64,000 nt of DNA from Candidatus Accumulibacter regalis (GCA_000585075.1 JEMY01000034.1:62564-126563), one strand, 5' to 3'. Positions 51,079-60,195 are shown, counted from the first letter of the stretch. Numbers and translations: made by a program. Notes: a model not told the origin generated them from the sequence alone.

Positions 51079-51573
51079 TCAGGAAACGACGCTGCTCAAA
51101 CGCAGCATCAGCGTCATCGGATGCGCCGGTGAAACCTGAAATCCGTAGTGCTCATAGAATTCCCTGGCCTGGTCATGGAGCGCGTGTACCAGCAAGGCTC
51201 TGACCCCGGCGTTCTGCGAAACGATCACCGCCCGCTTGACGGCATCTTGCAACAAGGAAGCGCCGAGCTTGATCCCCTGGGCGCGATGATCGACGGCGAG
51301 CCGGGCCAGCACCATCACCGGAACGGGGTCCGGCATATTGCGGCGCACTGAACTCGTGGCCATCTGACGCGAGACAGCACCTGCGGCCATGGCGTAGTAG
51401 CCGTAGATGCGGTGCTCCCGATCGGCCACGACAAACGTGCGGCTCGCCCCGCTCAACTGGTTGGCCATGGCCCGCCGTTTGAGCCACTCGTCGAGCACGG
51501 CTTCGCCGCACGCAAAGTCATCCAGACGATGGGCGGCCGACAGTGGCTGCGGCGGATTGAGTTGAAGGGTCAT
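51079..51573 (-). CDS. GNAT toxin, TacT-like
   Basis: 164 residues, ATG at 51573 overlapping the antitoxin stop. GNAT fold with DDFACGEAVLDEWLKRRAMA, VVADREHRIYGYYAMAAGAV, the acetyl-CoA loop VLARLAVDHRAQGIKLGASL and AREFYEHYGFQVSPAHP, where Tyr is the usual general acid. Toxins of this group acetylate aminoacyl-tRNA and stop translation. The partner is the DUF1778 protein upstream. Convergent with the Fic gene, two bases apart. Confidence 0.9.
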   Translation of the reverse strand: MTLQLNPPQPLSAAHRLDDFACGEAVLDEWLKRRAMANQLSGASRTFVVADREHRIYGYYAMAAGAVSRQMATSSVRRNMPDPVPVMVLARLAVDHRAQGIKLGASLLQDAVKRAVIVSQNAGVRALLVHALHDQAREFYEHYGFQVSPAHPMTLMLRLSSVVS

Positions 51574-51848
51574 GCCTTGCTGGCGTCGGCTTCCCAGGGC
51601 GCCTTGACCGCCATCAGGCGCTCAAGTCCCGGATTGGCGTCCGGAGGCGCGTCAAGCAGGGCGGTGAACTGCCGGAACTTTTCGGCGTTGAGACTGAAAA
51701 AAACCTGATTGATCACCACCGCCTGCGCCTTGTCGCAGGCGGCTTCGAGCATGAAGTCCGAACGGTTCTTGCCGAGCAACTGAGCAGCGTGATCAATCAG
51801 GTCCCGCTGCTCGGGAAGTGCCCGCAGGTTGATGGCGGCATCGCGCAT
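51570..51848 (-). CDS. DUF1778 antitoxin, TacA-like
   Basis: 92 residues, ATG at 51848, GAGAAAC upstream. Ribbon-helix-helix start MRDAAINLRALPEQRDLIDH, then AAQLLGKNRSDFMLEAACDK, and a C-terminal toxin-binding tail (NPGLERLMAVKAPWEADASK). First gene of the operon. The last 20 residues have a second, degenerate copy at 52183-52239. An inverted repeat lies upstream. Confidence 0.9.
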   Translation of the reverse strand: MRDAAINLRALPEQRDLIDHAAQLLGKNRSDFMLEAACDKAQAVVINQVFFSLNAEKFRQFTALLDAPPDANPGLERLMAVKAPWEADASKA

Positions 51849-51870
51849 GAGTTTCTCCTTTTATGCATAC

Positions 51871-51911
51871 ACAACAGACACACTAATCGTATGGCGACGT
51901 GTATCTGTTGT
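51871..51911 (-). promoter_or_regulatory. Inverted repeat upstream of TacA-like gene
   Basis: ACAACAGA at 51871-51878 and TCTGTTGT at 51904-51911, exact complements, 25-33 bases apart; flanking ATACAC/GTGTAT strengthen the symmetry. Likely autoregulatory operator. Confidence 0.6.
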
Positions 51912-51924
51912 CAATACACGACGA

Positions 51925-52062
51925 AGCCCGAGAGTGATGTGCAGGCGGACGCTGTTGTCGAAGCCGACGATGCAATCGGTGACGTCTCGGGTGGTCTCCG
52001 CAGGGTTGGCATAATTGCCCGGCCAGACACGCTCCCTCTTGAGATTCAGGACGAAGCGCTCC
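51925..52062 (-). pseudogene. IS3-family transposase C-terminal remnant
   Basis: The minus strand reads RFVLNLKRERVWPGNYANPA, ETTRDVTDCIVGFDNSVRLH, ITLG. This is the last part of the DDE integrase core of IS3-type transposases (FFxxLKxERVxxxxYxxxxEAxxDIxxYIxxFYNxxRxHxxLG). The preceding catalytic residues and the terminal inverted repeats are missing. Confidence 0.75.
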
Positions 52063-52089
52063 CTGACGACGTTGTCGCAGCAGGGAAGG

Positions 52090-52239
52090 CATCGCCAAGG
52101 CGATCACTTCGTGATCGCGCCGCCAGATCACCCCACCCGCATGCACGGCAAGCCACCAGTTTTGTCGGGAGGGATGCGGCCTCGTGCTGGCGTCTGCCGC
52201 CCGGGGCGCCTTGAGTGCCATGAGGCGCTTCAAGCTCAA
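52090..52239 (-). pseudogene. Fused remnant: DUF1778 tail and RES-toxin tail
   Basis: The minus strand reads LKRLMALKAPRAADAST, like the end of the TacA-type antitoxin at 51570, and runs straight into RPHPSRQNWWLAVHAGGVIW then RRDHEVIALAMP, the C-terminus of RES toxins as at 16370. The DNA at 52096-52195 is about 85-90% like 16398-16500. Both genes have lost their main part, so this is a recombination scar. Confidence 0.75.
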
Positions 52240-52277
52240 GTCCGGGATTGGCGGCCGGTGGCGCTCGCCTGCCTCGC

Positions 52278-53087
52278 TCAGGCCTGCTTGCCGGCGACGA
52301 CCGGGGCAGTGACGAAGCTGACCCCGAGTCGGAGCAGCGCGGCCTTGCCGCGGACGGTCAGATCGCTGATGAAACGAAACTGCTGCCGCGCGTCGATCGG
52401 ATAAGCCTTCAAGCGGTAGTGCGTTCCCCAGGGCTTCTCGTGCACAACCACAATGATCGGGTCGTCAAAATAGAGGTAGGGGCTGGTCAGGGCGACGTCC
52501 TGCAGCACCAGACGTGCGGCCGCGGCATCGTGCGCCGGGTGAAGATAGAAATCAGCCACGCACTGGAGCTGGGGCTTACCGCAGTTGGCATTGAAAACCG
52601 GATCGTTCCACATCCGCAGGTGCGGGATGCTGACCTGCGTATCGTCCGGGGTGACGATTTGCACCGTGCGCATGCCGATATGCTTTACTTCGCCATAAAT
52701 CCCGTTGATTTCGATCCAGTCGCCATTGCGATAGGGCATTTCGCCGACCACCACGACGCCGGCGATCAGGCTGCTGGCATAATCCTTCATGGCGAAACCG
52801 AGCGCCAGTCCGACCGTGCCGAGCAGGGCGACCATGTTCTGGAATGACGGCTCGATGATCCGCGGGACGAGCAGCATGAAAGCGACCACCAGGATGCCCA
52901 GGCGCAGCAGCGGCACCATCGCCAGCAGATAGAGTCGATGCGCGCCATGCAGCTGGTCGGCAAGCCACGGCACAAGCTTCTGCACAACGACGATCAGTAA
53001 CGTCGCAACGGCAACGATCAGCAACAACTCCAGCAGCGTGCCGGTGTCCAGCGTATTGAAGAGTTTTGCCAGTTGAGGGGTTTCCAT
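52278..53087 (-). CDS. MscS-family mechanosensitive channel
   Basis: 269 residues from the ATG at 53087, which has TGAGG eight bases upstream; an ATG at 53108 inside the neighbour's end is possible. Three membrane helices (LLELLLIVAVATLLIVVVQK, LYLLAMVPLLRLGILVVAFM, then the pore helix VALLGTVGLALGFAMKDYAS) and the cytoplasmic beta domain (VVVVGEMPYRNGDWIEINGI, YGEVKHIGMRTVQIVTPDD). The pore-lining Gly/Ala pattern is conserved. It releases solutes upon hypo-osmotic shock. Overlaps or abuts the upstream conserved gene, so co-transcribed. Confidence 0.9.
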   Translation of the reverse strand: METPQLAKLFNTLDTGTLLELLLIVAVATLLIVVVQKLVPWLADQLHGAHRLYLLAMVPLLRLGILVVAFMLLVPRIIEPSFQNMVALLGTVGLALGFAMKDYASSLIAGVVVVGEMPYRNGDWIEINGIYGEVKHIGMRTVQIVTPDDTQVSIPHLRMWNDPVFNANCGKPQLQCVADFYLHPAHDAAAARLVLQDVALTSPYLYFDDPIIVVVHEKPWGTHYRLKAYPIDARQQFRFISDLTVRGKAALLRLGVSFVTAPVVAGKQA

Positions 53088-53097
53088 GCTCGGTGCC

Positions 53098-54384
53098 TCA
53101 GAATTCATCTTTCAAGAAGCCACGTCGGCGCAGGAACTCGCGGACCACGGCGTAGGCGGACGCGCTGATCTGCCAGCGCTCGCCGGCCAGGACAACGACG
53201 CCGAGGGCCTGCAGTTGCAGCAGGTGCGAGGCGATGCGATGCTCGGGTTGGGGCAGCAGCTCGGGCAGCACCGACACCGGCAAGCCATTGTGTAACAGCA
53301 ACGCGTGCAGGATGAAGGCCATGCCTTCGCCTTTTTCCGCTGGCAAGGGAGGCTCCTGCACGCTCTCGCAGACCCAGACGATATCGGCATCGGGAGCGAC
53401 AGCCTTTGCCCGCTGCACGGCGCGGTCCGCAGCGTCGGACACGTCCTGCTTCGAGTCAGGCTCCTGCTGTGCCGGCTGCTCCTGCTGCTCGGGGTGAGAT
53501 CTCAGCAACGCCCGCCAGGAAGTCCAGGCGACGCCGATGTTGCCACGGCTGTGGACCGCGAGCTGATTGATCTCCGGGCTGACTGCCGACTCGTTCGGCC
53601 CGCATGCCAATTCAATCTCCTTGCCGGTCACGCTGTTGCAGAAGCGCAGACAGCCACCGTTCTCGCGCGAAACCAGGTCGGCCAGGTAGCGCGACAGGCG
53701 CGGCCCGTCGAAGGCCTGCAGGGTCAGCGCTTCCGGCTGCGGCAGCGGCCAGACCTCCTGCAGGTACGCCCAGGCCCAGCTGTCACACGCGATCACGCCG
53801 CGCCCCAGCGCCCCGCTCACCGCGTGGGCGAGCAAACGCCGCACGAGTCCGAGGCCATCGGCGTGGCGCAGATAGCAGTGTTCGAGGTTCGGCAGCATCC
53901 ACAGACGCTCGCTCGTCGGCCACTCTTCGAGCCAGCGTTCATCGCCGCCAAGAATCTGCTCCACGCTTGGTGCCGCCACCGCGTGCACCCGGTGGCGGGC
54001 GGCCCAGTGGGCAAGGATCTCCGGATGACCGCTATGCGGCTGACCGATGACGAATCTGACCGGCATGATCGGTTTCCTGTCGGGCAACCAGTCGGCCAGG
54101 GCCAGGTCCAGCGCTGCCGCCGCACAACGCCAGTCAATCGGCTGCACGAGAGACTGCAAACGCGCACCCGACAGCGCCTGCAGATCCGCTTCGGCCTTCA
54201 CCGGCGTCGGCTCTTCCCTGTCGCCAGCGCGGAAAAGCCGTTTCAAGGAGGCCCATTTTTCGAGTGCCGCGCTCGCCCCGACGGGATTCGGAACGCGGTA
54301 GTCGGCGAGCCGGACGAACTCCCACAGCGCGGGCGCCGATGCCTCATCCGGCTTCTGTGCTGGCGGATGATGGTCTATGATCAT
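53098..54384 (-). CDS. Conserved hypothetical protein next to MscS
   Basis: 428 residues from the ATG at 54384; a GTG at 54417 gives 11 extra residues. No catalytic motif recognised. Features: an N-terminal proline-rich stretch, LWEFVRLADYRVPNPVGASA, then VRFVIGQPHSGHPEILAHWA, LQSLVQPIDWRCAAAALDLA, and near the C-terminus a winged-helix-like region (LHALLLHNGLPVSVLPELLP, WQISASAYAVVREFLRRRGF). Q/E/P-rich linker at about 320-345. The GQPHSGH segment is the only glycine loop. Shared operon with the channel suggests a regulatory role, but this is a guess. Confidence 0.7.
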   Translation of the reverse strand: MIIDHHPPAQKPDEASAPALWEFVRLADYRVPNPVGASAALEKWASLKRLFRAGDREEPTPVKAEADLQALSGARLQSLVQPIDWRCAAAALDLALADWLPDRKPIMPVRFVIGQPHSGHPEILAHWAARHRVHAVAAPSVEQILGGDERWLEEWPTSERLWMLPNLEHCYLRHADGLGLVRRLLAHAVSGALGRGVIACDSWAWAYLQEVWPLPQPEALTLQAFDGPRLSRYLADLVSRENGGCLRFCNSVTGKEIELACGPNESAVSPEINQLAVHSRGNIGVAWTSWRALLRSHPEQQEQPAQQEPDSKQDVSDAADRAVQRAKAVAPDADIVWVCESVQEPPLPAEKGEGMAFILHALLLHNGLPVSVLPELLPQPEHRIASHLLQLQALGVVVLAGERWQISASAYAVVREFLRRRGFLKDEF

Positions 54385-54457
54385 TGGCGGAGACGCTTCC
54401 CGCACCGATTCATTCACGATTTCTGTTCAACCCGAAGTGTTGTTGGAGGAATACATA

Positions 54458-54745
54458 ATGGCAAACGAAGGCTATCACGAACCCGTTTCCGAACTCAGCG
54501 ATGAAGCGCGCGACATGCATCGGGCCATCGTCTCGCTGATGGAAGAACTTGAAGCCGTGGATTGGTACAACCAGCGCATGGATGCCTGCAAGGATGCCGA
54601 GCTGCGCGCCATTCTCAAGCACAACCGCGACGAGGAGAAGGAGCACGCGGCGATGGTTCTCGAATGGATCCGCCGCCGCGACGCGGCCTTCGACAAGGAA
54701 CTGCGCGACACGCTGTTCACCGACAAGAAACTGGATCACGACTGA
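54458..54745 (+). CDS. Encapsulated-ferritin-like protein (EncFtn), stand-alone
   Basis: 95 residues, ATG at 54458 with GGAGGA upstream. It matches the EncFtn family: YHEPVSELSDEARDMHRAIV, SLMEELEAVDWYNQRMDACK, AILKHNRDEEKEHAAMVLEW, ending LRDTLFTDKKLDHD. The ferroxidase Glu (EELEAVDWY) and the ExxH pair (DEEKEH) are present. It would form a decameric iron-oxidising ring. Encapsulated members carry a C-terminal targeting peptide or lie beside an encapsulin gene; neither is seen here. The flavoprotein gene downstream might supply or receive electrons. Confidence 0.88.
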   Translation: MANEGYHEPVSELSDEARDMHRAIVSLMEELEAVDWYNQRMDACKDAELRAILKHNRDEEKEHAAMVLEWIRRRDAAFDKELRDTLFTDKKLDHD

Positions 54746-54808
54746 TCGCCGACGCGATCGCCCGCCTGCCAACGGCGCAACACGTGCCTCCCAGCGAGGG
54801 ACCGAATA

Positions 54809-56224
54809 ATGGACAAGACGCTTGACGTCATCATCATCGGCGCCGGATCTGCCGGCCTCGCCGCCCTGCGCGAAGTGCACAAGCGCAGCGAGAGCTTCCT
54901 GCTCATCAACGACGGCGCCTACGGCACGACCTGCGCGCGCGTCGGCTGCATGCCGTCCAAGGCGCTGATCGAAGCGGCCAACGCCTTTCACCGTCGGCAC
55001 AGCTTCGACGCTTTCGGGATCCGCGGCGCCGCCGCGCTGAGCGTGGACGTGCCGGCGGTGCTGCGCCGCGTGCGCGCCCTGCGCGACGATTTCGTCGCCG
55101 GCACGCTCGCAGCGACCGACGAACTGGGCGAGCGCAGCCTGGCCGGCCGCGCCAGACTGCTCGATGCGCAGACGGTTGCCGTCGGCGAGCGCCGCTACCA
55201 CGCCCGGCGGATCGTCATCGCCAGCGGCAGCCAACCGGTGATCCCGGACGCCTGGCGCGCCTTTGGCGATCGTATCGTGACCACCGACACGTTGTTCGAA
55301 CTGGAAACGCTGCCGCGCCGAATGGCGGTCGTTGGACTCGGCGCAATCGGCATCGAGATCGCCCAGGCGCTGTCGCGCCTCGGCGTCGAAGTCACTGGCT
55401 TCGGCGCCAACCCGCGGCTTGCCGGGCTGAGCGACGAAGCGGTCGATCTCGCCCTGCGCGAGCTGCTGGACAAGGAATTCGCCTTCCACACCAGCGCAAG
55501 CGCCGAGTTGTCGCCGGCCGCTGACGGCATCGAAGTGCGCAGCGGTGCCGTGCGCGTCGTTGCCGACCAAGTGATCGCCGCCATCGGCCGGCGTCCGAAC
55601 GTCGCTGGCCTCGGCCTCGAAACGCTCGGCGTCGAACTCGACGCGCGCGGCATGCCGCCGGTAAACCCCAACACCCTGCAGATCGCCGACCTGCCGATCT
55701 TTCTGGCCGGAGACGCCAACGGCCGGGCGGCCCTGCTGCACGAGGCCGCCGACGAAGGCCACATCGCCGGCATCAACGCCATGGCTACCGAGCTGCGCTG
55801 CTTCCGCCGCCGCACACCGCTGGCGATCGTCTTCGCCGACCCCAACGTCGCCGTCGTCGGCCAGCGCTTCGCCGACCTCGACGCAGCGCAGCTGGTGATC
55901 GGCCAGGCGAGCTTCAAGCGCCAGGGCCGGGCGCGAACCGCCCAGCACAACAAGGGCCTGATGCGCCTCTATGCCGACCGCAACAGCGGCCGGCTGCTCG
56001 GTGGCGAGATGTGCGTACCGGCCGGCGAGCACATGGCGCACGTGCTGGCGCTGGCCATCGAACGCGAGCTGAGCGTGCAGGAGCTGCTGCGCCTGCCCTT
56101 CTACCACCCGGTGCTGGAGGAAGGCATGCGCGGCGCGCTGCGCGATTTGTCTGCCCAGTTGCCCGCGGGCAGCGATTCCGACCTCGCGTCCTGCGGCGCG
56201 TACAAGGTCGAGGCGCTGGACTGA
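54809..56224 (+). CDS. Pyridine nucleotide-disulfide oxidoreductase (dihydrolipoyl dehydrogenase-like)
   Basis: 471 residues, ATG at 54809. FAD-binding VIIIGAGSAGLAALREV, redox disulfide TTCARVGCMPSKAL (CxxxxxGC type), NAD(P) motif MAVVGLGAIGIEIAQALSRL, second FAD motif LPIFLAGDANGRAALLHEAA, C-terminal base FYHPVLEE in place of the usual HxHPTLSE. It resembles Lpd-like enzymes outside the 2-oxoacid complexes. The changed C-terminal motif suggests a different acceptor. It follows the ferritin gene by 63 bases and may be on its transcript. Confidence 0.85.
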   Translation: MDKTLDVIIIGAGSAGLAALREVHKRSESFLLINDGAYGTTCARVGCMPSKALIEAANAFHRRHSFDAFGIRGAAALSVDVPAVLRRVRALRDDFVAGTLAATDELGERSLAGRARLLDAQTVAVGERRYHARRIVIASGSQPVIPDAWRAFGDRIVTTDTLFELETLPRRMAVVGLGAIGIEIAQALSRLGVEVTGFGANPRLAGLSDEAVDLALRELLDKEFAFHTSASAELSPAADGIEVRSGAVRVVADQVIAAIGRRPNVAGLGLETLGVELDARGMPPVNPNTLQIADLPIFLAGDANGRAALLHEAADEGHIAGINAMATELRCFRRRTPLAIVFADPNVAVVGQRFADLDAAQLVIGQASFKRQGRARTAQHNKGLMRLYADRNSGRLLGGEMCVPAGEHMAHVLALAIERELSVQELLRLPFYHPVLEEGMRGALRDLSAQLPAGSDSDLASCGAYKVEALD

Positions 56225-56284
56225 GGCCCAGCGTCGCCGGGCAACGACAGGGCGTGCCAACGCCCACCAACAGGAGAACCCGCC

Positions 56285-56914
56285 ATGCTCTTCCATGATT
56301 GCAAGTTTGCCCCCAGTCCCCGCCTGGTACGCGTGTTCATCGCCGAAAAGGGACTCGACGTCCCGAGCCGCGAGGTGGACCTGCGCAACGGCGAACACCT
56401 CTCGCCGGAATACCGCGCGATCAACCCCTACTGCACCGTTCCCGTGCTCGAACTCGACGACGGTACGCGACTGACCTCGTCGCAGGGCTGCTGGCGCTAT
56501 CTCGAAGAGACCGTTCCCAATCCGCCGCTGCTCGGCACGACGCCGACGGAAAAAGCGCTCATCGCCGATCTCGTGTGGCACATCGAGAACGACGGCTGGC
56601 AGGCAATGACCGAGGCCGTGCGCAATTCACTGCCGGGGATGAAGGACCGGGCATTGACCGGCGCCGATAACTACGCACAAATCCCGGCGCTCGGCGAACG
56701 CGGCAAGCTGCGCAGCGAACGCTTCCTCGCCCGCCTCGACGGACTGCTCGCCGGACGCGACTACCTCGCCGGCGATCGCTTCAGCGCGGCCGACATCACG
56801 GCCATGGTGCTCGTCGATTTCGCCGGCTGGCTGAAAATCGCCCTGCCTGCCGACGCCGCCAACGCCCAGCGCTGGTACGCGGCGGTCAGCGCCCGGCCAA
56901 GCGCCGGGCGGTAA
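56285..56914 (+). CDS. Glutathione S-transferase
   Basis: 209 residues, ATG at 56285, AGGAGAA upstream. Thioredoxin-like N-terminus with PSPRLVRVFIAEKGLDVPSR, the cis-Pro region NPYCTVPVLELDDGTRLTSS and the Q/S-rich binding turn, and an all-helical C-terminal domain (FLARLDGLLAGRDYLAGDRF, SAADITAMVLVDFAGWLKI). Typical for cytosolic GSTs of the theta/beta-like type in proteobacteria. Substrate unknown. Confidence 0.88.
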   Translation: MLFHDCKFAPSPRLVRVFIAEKGLDVPSREVDLRNGEHLSPEYRAINPYCTVPVLELDDGTRLTSSQGCWRYLEETVPNPPLLGTTPTEKALIADLVWHIENDGWQAMTEAVRNSLPGMKDRALTGADNYAQIPALGERGKLRSERFLARLDGLLAGRDYLAGDRFSAADITAMVLVDFAGWLKIALPADAANAQRWYAAVSARPSAGR

Positions 56915-56969
56915 AAGCCACACGCTCCAGCGCCGACAAGTGTGCCGGACTCTTCTGCGCCTTGTCGCT

Positions 56970-57039
56970 GCGGCGGCAGAGGAGTGAGACGATGGCACCG
57001 GATCGCCGCGTCGGCTACCCCTCCTCGCAATGACGGTGG
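56970..57039. repeat. REP/MITE-like element, copy 2 (partial)
   Basis: TGCGGCGG...GAGACGATGGCACCGGAT...CTCCTCGCAATGACG matches the right half of 1578-1714. The left arm GCGTCATTGCGAGG is missing. Confidence 0.65.
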
Positions 57040-57197
57040 GTGCCCTGCACGCGCCGGCACGCGACCCGGTACAATTCGCCCTTTTCGCTCGTCACTCCTC
57101 GTCACTGACCGCCACCACTTGCCGCTCGCCGGCGGCAGCTCGCCGCCCGCTCGGGCAAATCGGCTGGCGTCGATGCGCCGAGCGCTTCGGAGCCTGC

Positions 57198-57728
57198 ATG
57201 GACATCGTCATCTCACCCCTTGCCGCCGCCGACGTCGAAGCGGTCGCCGCACTCGCACGCCGCGTCTGGCAGCACACCTACCTGGGAATCATCAGCCAGG
57301 AACAGATCGACTACATGCTCGATCAACGCTATCGAGCGCAGCGGGTGAACGACGAGTTGGGCATGGCCACGGTGTGGTGGGACCAGCTGACCGTCGATGG
57401 CCAGCTGGCGGGCTTTGTTTCCTGCCTGCTCACCGGAACGCCCGGCGAGATGAAGCTCGACAAGCTCTACGTCGACCCGCAGCGACAGCGCCTGGGAATC
57501 GGTCGTCGCCTGGTCGAACGGGTGGTCGCGCGGGCCCTCGAAAATGCTTGCGAAACACTGATCCTGGCCGTGAACAAGGGCAACAGCAACGCCATAGCCG
57601 CTTACCGGAAGCAGGGCTTCAGCATCCGTGACTCGGTCAGCGTCGATATTGGCGGCGGATTCGTGATGGACGACTTTATAATGGCCCGGTCATTGCTCGC
57701 GCCTGCCACCGGACCTCAACAACCATGA
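57198..57728 (+). CDS. GNAT-family N-acetyltransferase
   Basis: 176 residues; ATG at 57198 chosen over upstream open sequence because [20 protein letters not shown] is a typical GNAT beginning. Acetyl-CoA loop [20 protein letters not shown] with the Q/RxxGxG/A pattern and the C-terminal [20 protein letters not shown]. Substrate unknown; similar to small-molecule or protein acetyltransferases of the YjgM/PA4534 type. Overlaps dapF by four bases. Confidence 0.85.
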   Translation: MDIVISPLAAADVEAVAALARRVWQHTYLGIISQEQIDYMLDQRYRAQRVNDELGMATVWWDQLTVDGQLAGFVSCLLTGTPGEMKLDKLYVDPQRQRLGIGRRLVERVVARALENACETLILAVNKGNSNAIAAYRKQGFSIRDSVSVDIGGGFVMDDFIMARSLLAPATGPQQP

Positions 57729-58555
57729 AGCTGACATTCGTCAAGATGCACGGACTGGGCAACGACTTCGTCGTCCTCGACGGTATTCGTCAGTCGATCG
57801 CGCTGACCCCGGCGCAGCTGCGCTTGCTCGCCGACCGCCACTTCGGCGTCGGCTGTGACCAGATTCTGCTCGTTGAAGAAGCTCGCCAGCCGGACGTCGA
57901 TTTTCGCTATCGCATCTTCAACGCCGACGGCAGCGAAGTCGAGCAATGCGGCAACGGCGCTCGCTGCTTCGTACGTTTCGTTCATGAGCAGGGGCTGAGC
58001 GCGAAAAGCGAAATCCGCGTCGAAACCCTCTGCGGAGTCATCGTCCCGCGCCTCGAGGACGACGGCACGGTGAGCGTCGACATGGGCGTGCCGGTCCTCG
58101 CGCCGGCCAGGATTCCATTCCTCAGCGCCAGTGACGACCTGGTCCAGACGCTGCGCATCGCCGACCATGAAATCGCCATCACCGCCGTCGGCATGGGCAA
58201 CCCGCACGCCGTACAACTGGTCGACGACGTCGCCACGGCAGCGGTCGAGCACGAGGGACCCCTGATCGAACGACACCCGTGCTTTCCGCAGCGCGTCAAC
58301 GCCGGCTTCATGCAGGTGGTCGACCGGCAGGCGATTCGCCTGCGCGTTTTCGAACGCGGCGCCGGCGAAACACTGGCCTGCGGCACCGGCGCCTGCGCCG
58401 CCGTGGTCGCCGGCATCAGCCGCGGCCTGCTCGATTCGCCGGTACGCGTCGAAACGCGTGGCGGCATGCTCAACATCGCCTGGAACGGCCTCGGCACACC
58501 CGTGCTGATGACCGGCCCCGCAGTCACCGTATTCAAGGGAGAAATCGAAGTATGA
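57725..58555 (+). CDS. dapF: Diaminopimelate epimerase
   Basis: 276 residues, ATG at 57725. [13 protein letters not shown] start, first catalytic Cys in [15 protein letters not shown], second in [16 protein letters not shown], and [13 protein letters not shown]. Converts LL- to meso-diaminopimelate for lysine and peptidoglycan synthesis. Full length. The stop overlaps the start of the DUF484 gene (ATGA); the dapF-DUF484-xerC order is a well-known proteobacterial arrangement. Confidence 0.96.
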   Translation: MKLTFVKMHGLGNDFVVLDGIRQSIALTPAQLRLLADRHFGVGCDQILLVEEARQPDVDFRYRIFNADGSEVEQCGNGARCFVRFVHEQGLSAKSEIRVETLCGVIVPRLEDDGTVSVDMGVPVLAPARIPFLSASDDLVQTLRIADHEIAITAVGMGNPHAVQLVDDVATAAVEHEGPLIERHPCFPQRVNAGFMQVVDRQAIRLRVFERGAGETLACGTGACAAVVAGISRGLLDSPVRVETRGGMLNIAWNGLGTPVLMTGPAVTVFKGEIEV

Positions 58556-59205
58556 AATCCAGCGAAGTCGCAGAGTACCTGCACACCAACCCGCAGTTTT
58601 TCGAAGAGCACTCGGATCTGATGGCCAACATGGTCGTTCCGCACCCGCATGGTGGGCGAACGATCTCGATCACCGAGCGCCAGATGCTCGCGCTGCGCGA
58701 CAAGAACAAGCAGCTCGAAAGCAAGATGGGCGAGCTCTTGCAGTTCGGCGAGGAAAACGACGCGATCAGCGAGAAGATGCACCGCCTGGCGGTGGGCATG
58801 ATCGCCGCCAACAGCTTCCAGGCGGTCCTGCACACGCTGAACTTCCACCTGCGCGACGATCTCGCCGTTCCGCACGTCGCCGTGCGCCTCTGGGACCGCC
58901 CGGCCGAAAGCGAGGAATTGCCCGAGTTCACCGAGGTCAGCGAGAAACTGCAGGCGTTTGCGGAAACGCTGGCGCAGCCCTACTGCGGGTCGACCACCGG
59001 CTTCGAAACCTCGTCGTGGTTCGGCGAAGCGTCCTTGCACATTCGCTCGCAGGCGCTGATCGCCATGCGCAACGGCGGCGGCACGATGGGCATGATCGCC
59101 ATGGGCAGCGAGGATGGCGAACGCTTCTACAGCGGCATGGGGACGATCTACCTCGAGCGCCTCGGCGAGATGGCGTCGGCGGCGCTGGCGCGCGTCCTGC
59201 GCTGA
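58552..59205 (+). CDS. DUF484 family protein
   Basis: 217 residues, ATG at 58552. [20 protein letters not shown] then [20 protein letters not shown] is the family's opening; coiled coil [19 protein letters not shown]; a GAF-like domain follows, ending [20 protein letters not shown]. The family is always near xerC or dapF and has no clear biochemical role. Four bases separate its stop from the xerC start. Confidence 0.92.
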   Translation: MKSSEVAEYLHTNPQFFEEHSDLMANMVVPHPHGGRTISITERQMLALRDKNKQLESKMGELLQFGEENDAISEKMHRLAVGMIAANSFQAVLHTLNFHLRDDLAVPHVAVRLWDRPAESEELPEFTEVSEKLQAFAETLAQPYCGSTTGFETSSWFGEASLHIRSQALIAMRNGGGTMGMIAMGSEDGERFYSGMGTIYLERLGEMASAALARVLR

Positions 59206-59209
59206 AAGC

Positions 59210-60178
59210 ATGGAAGTGTCCGCCGCCACGGCCAGCGAGCGTAGTGCCAGCATCGGCGCCTACCTCGACGAACTGGCCCAGCAGCGGCGGCTGTCACCGC
59301 ACACGGTCGACAACTACCGGCGCGACCTGCACTCGCTCTGCCGCCTGATCGGCGAACTGCCTGGATCGGGCAGCGGAGGACCGTCAGACACCCGCTCCGA
59401 CCTCGCCTTCGACGCCATCCAGACGCATCACATCAGGCGCTTCGTCGCCCAGCTGCACACCCATGGCCTCGGCGGCCGCTCGCTCGGGCGTACGCTCTCC
59501 GCCTGGCGCGGCTTCTACCGCTGGCTGGGGCAGCAAGGGTCGGCAACGCACAACCCGGTGGACAGCGTGCGCCCGCCGAAAAGCCCCAAGGCGCTGCCCA
59601 GGACGCTTTCCCCCGACGAGGCCAGTCGCCTGCTCGAAACGGGCGACGAAAGTCCGCTGGCGATTCGCGACCAGGCGATGTTCGAGCTCTTCTACTCCTC
59701 CGGCCTGCGCCTGGCCGAACTCGCGGCGCTCGATCTGTCGTGCCTCGAAGACCTGCTGGCCGGCGAAGTGCGCGTCCTCGGCAAGCGCAGCAAGCTGCGC
59801 ATCGTGCCGGTCGGCCGCAAGGCCCGGGAAGCGGTTGCGGCATGGGTCAGTCAACGCCCACGACTGGCCAGCAGCGACGAAGCCGCTCTCTTCGTCGGAC
59901 AGCGCGGCCAGCGTCTCGGCGTGCGCATGATCCAGTTGCGACTGGCGCGGCGCGGTCTGGCGCAAGGCCTACCGGCACGCGTCCACCCGCACATGCTGCG
60001 CCACTCGTTCGCCTCGCACGTCCTGCAATCATCGGGCGACCTGCGCGCCGTCCAGGAAATGCTCGGCCACGCCAGCATCGCCTCGACGCAGGTCTACACG
60101 CACCTCGACTTCCAGCATCTGGCGGCGGTCTATGACAAGGCGCACCCGCGCGCCAAACGCAAGGACGATCCCGCGTAA
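59210..60178 (+). CDS. xerC: Tyrosine recombinase XerC
   Basis: 322 residues, ATG at 59210. SAM-like N-terminal domain (SIGAYLDELAQQRRLSPHTV), catalytic residues: first Arg in YSSGLRLAELAAL, His/Arg in HPHMLRHSFASH, His in LGHASIASTQVY with the nucleophilic Tyr. This is the chromosome dimer resolution recombinase acting at dif with XerD. Position in the dapF cluster confirms XerC and not a phage integrase. Confidence 0.95.
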   Translation: MEVSAATASERSASIGAYLDELAQQRRLSPHTVDNYRRDLHSLCRLIGELPGSGSGGPSDTRSDLAFDAIQTHHIRRFVAQLHTHGLGGRSLGRTLSAWRGFYRWLGQQGSATHNPVDSVRPPKSPKALPRTLSPDEASRLLETGDESPLAIRDQAMFELFYSSGLRLAELAALDLSCLEDLLAGEVRVLGKRSKLRIVPVGRKAREAVAAWVSQRPRLASSDEAALFVGQRGQRLGVRMIQLRLARRGLAQGLPARVHPHMLRHSFASHVLQSSGDLRAVQEMLGHASIASTQVYTHLDFQHLAAVYDKAHPRAKRKDDPA

Positions 60179-60195
60179 CACCACGTCGGCTTGAG

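Noticed and set aside
59210..60178. Island integrase
   Set aside because: The tyrosine recombinase lies in the dapF-DUF484 cluster and has XerC features; it is 10 kb outside the island.
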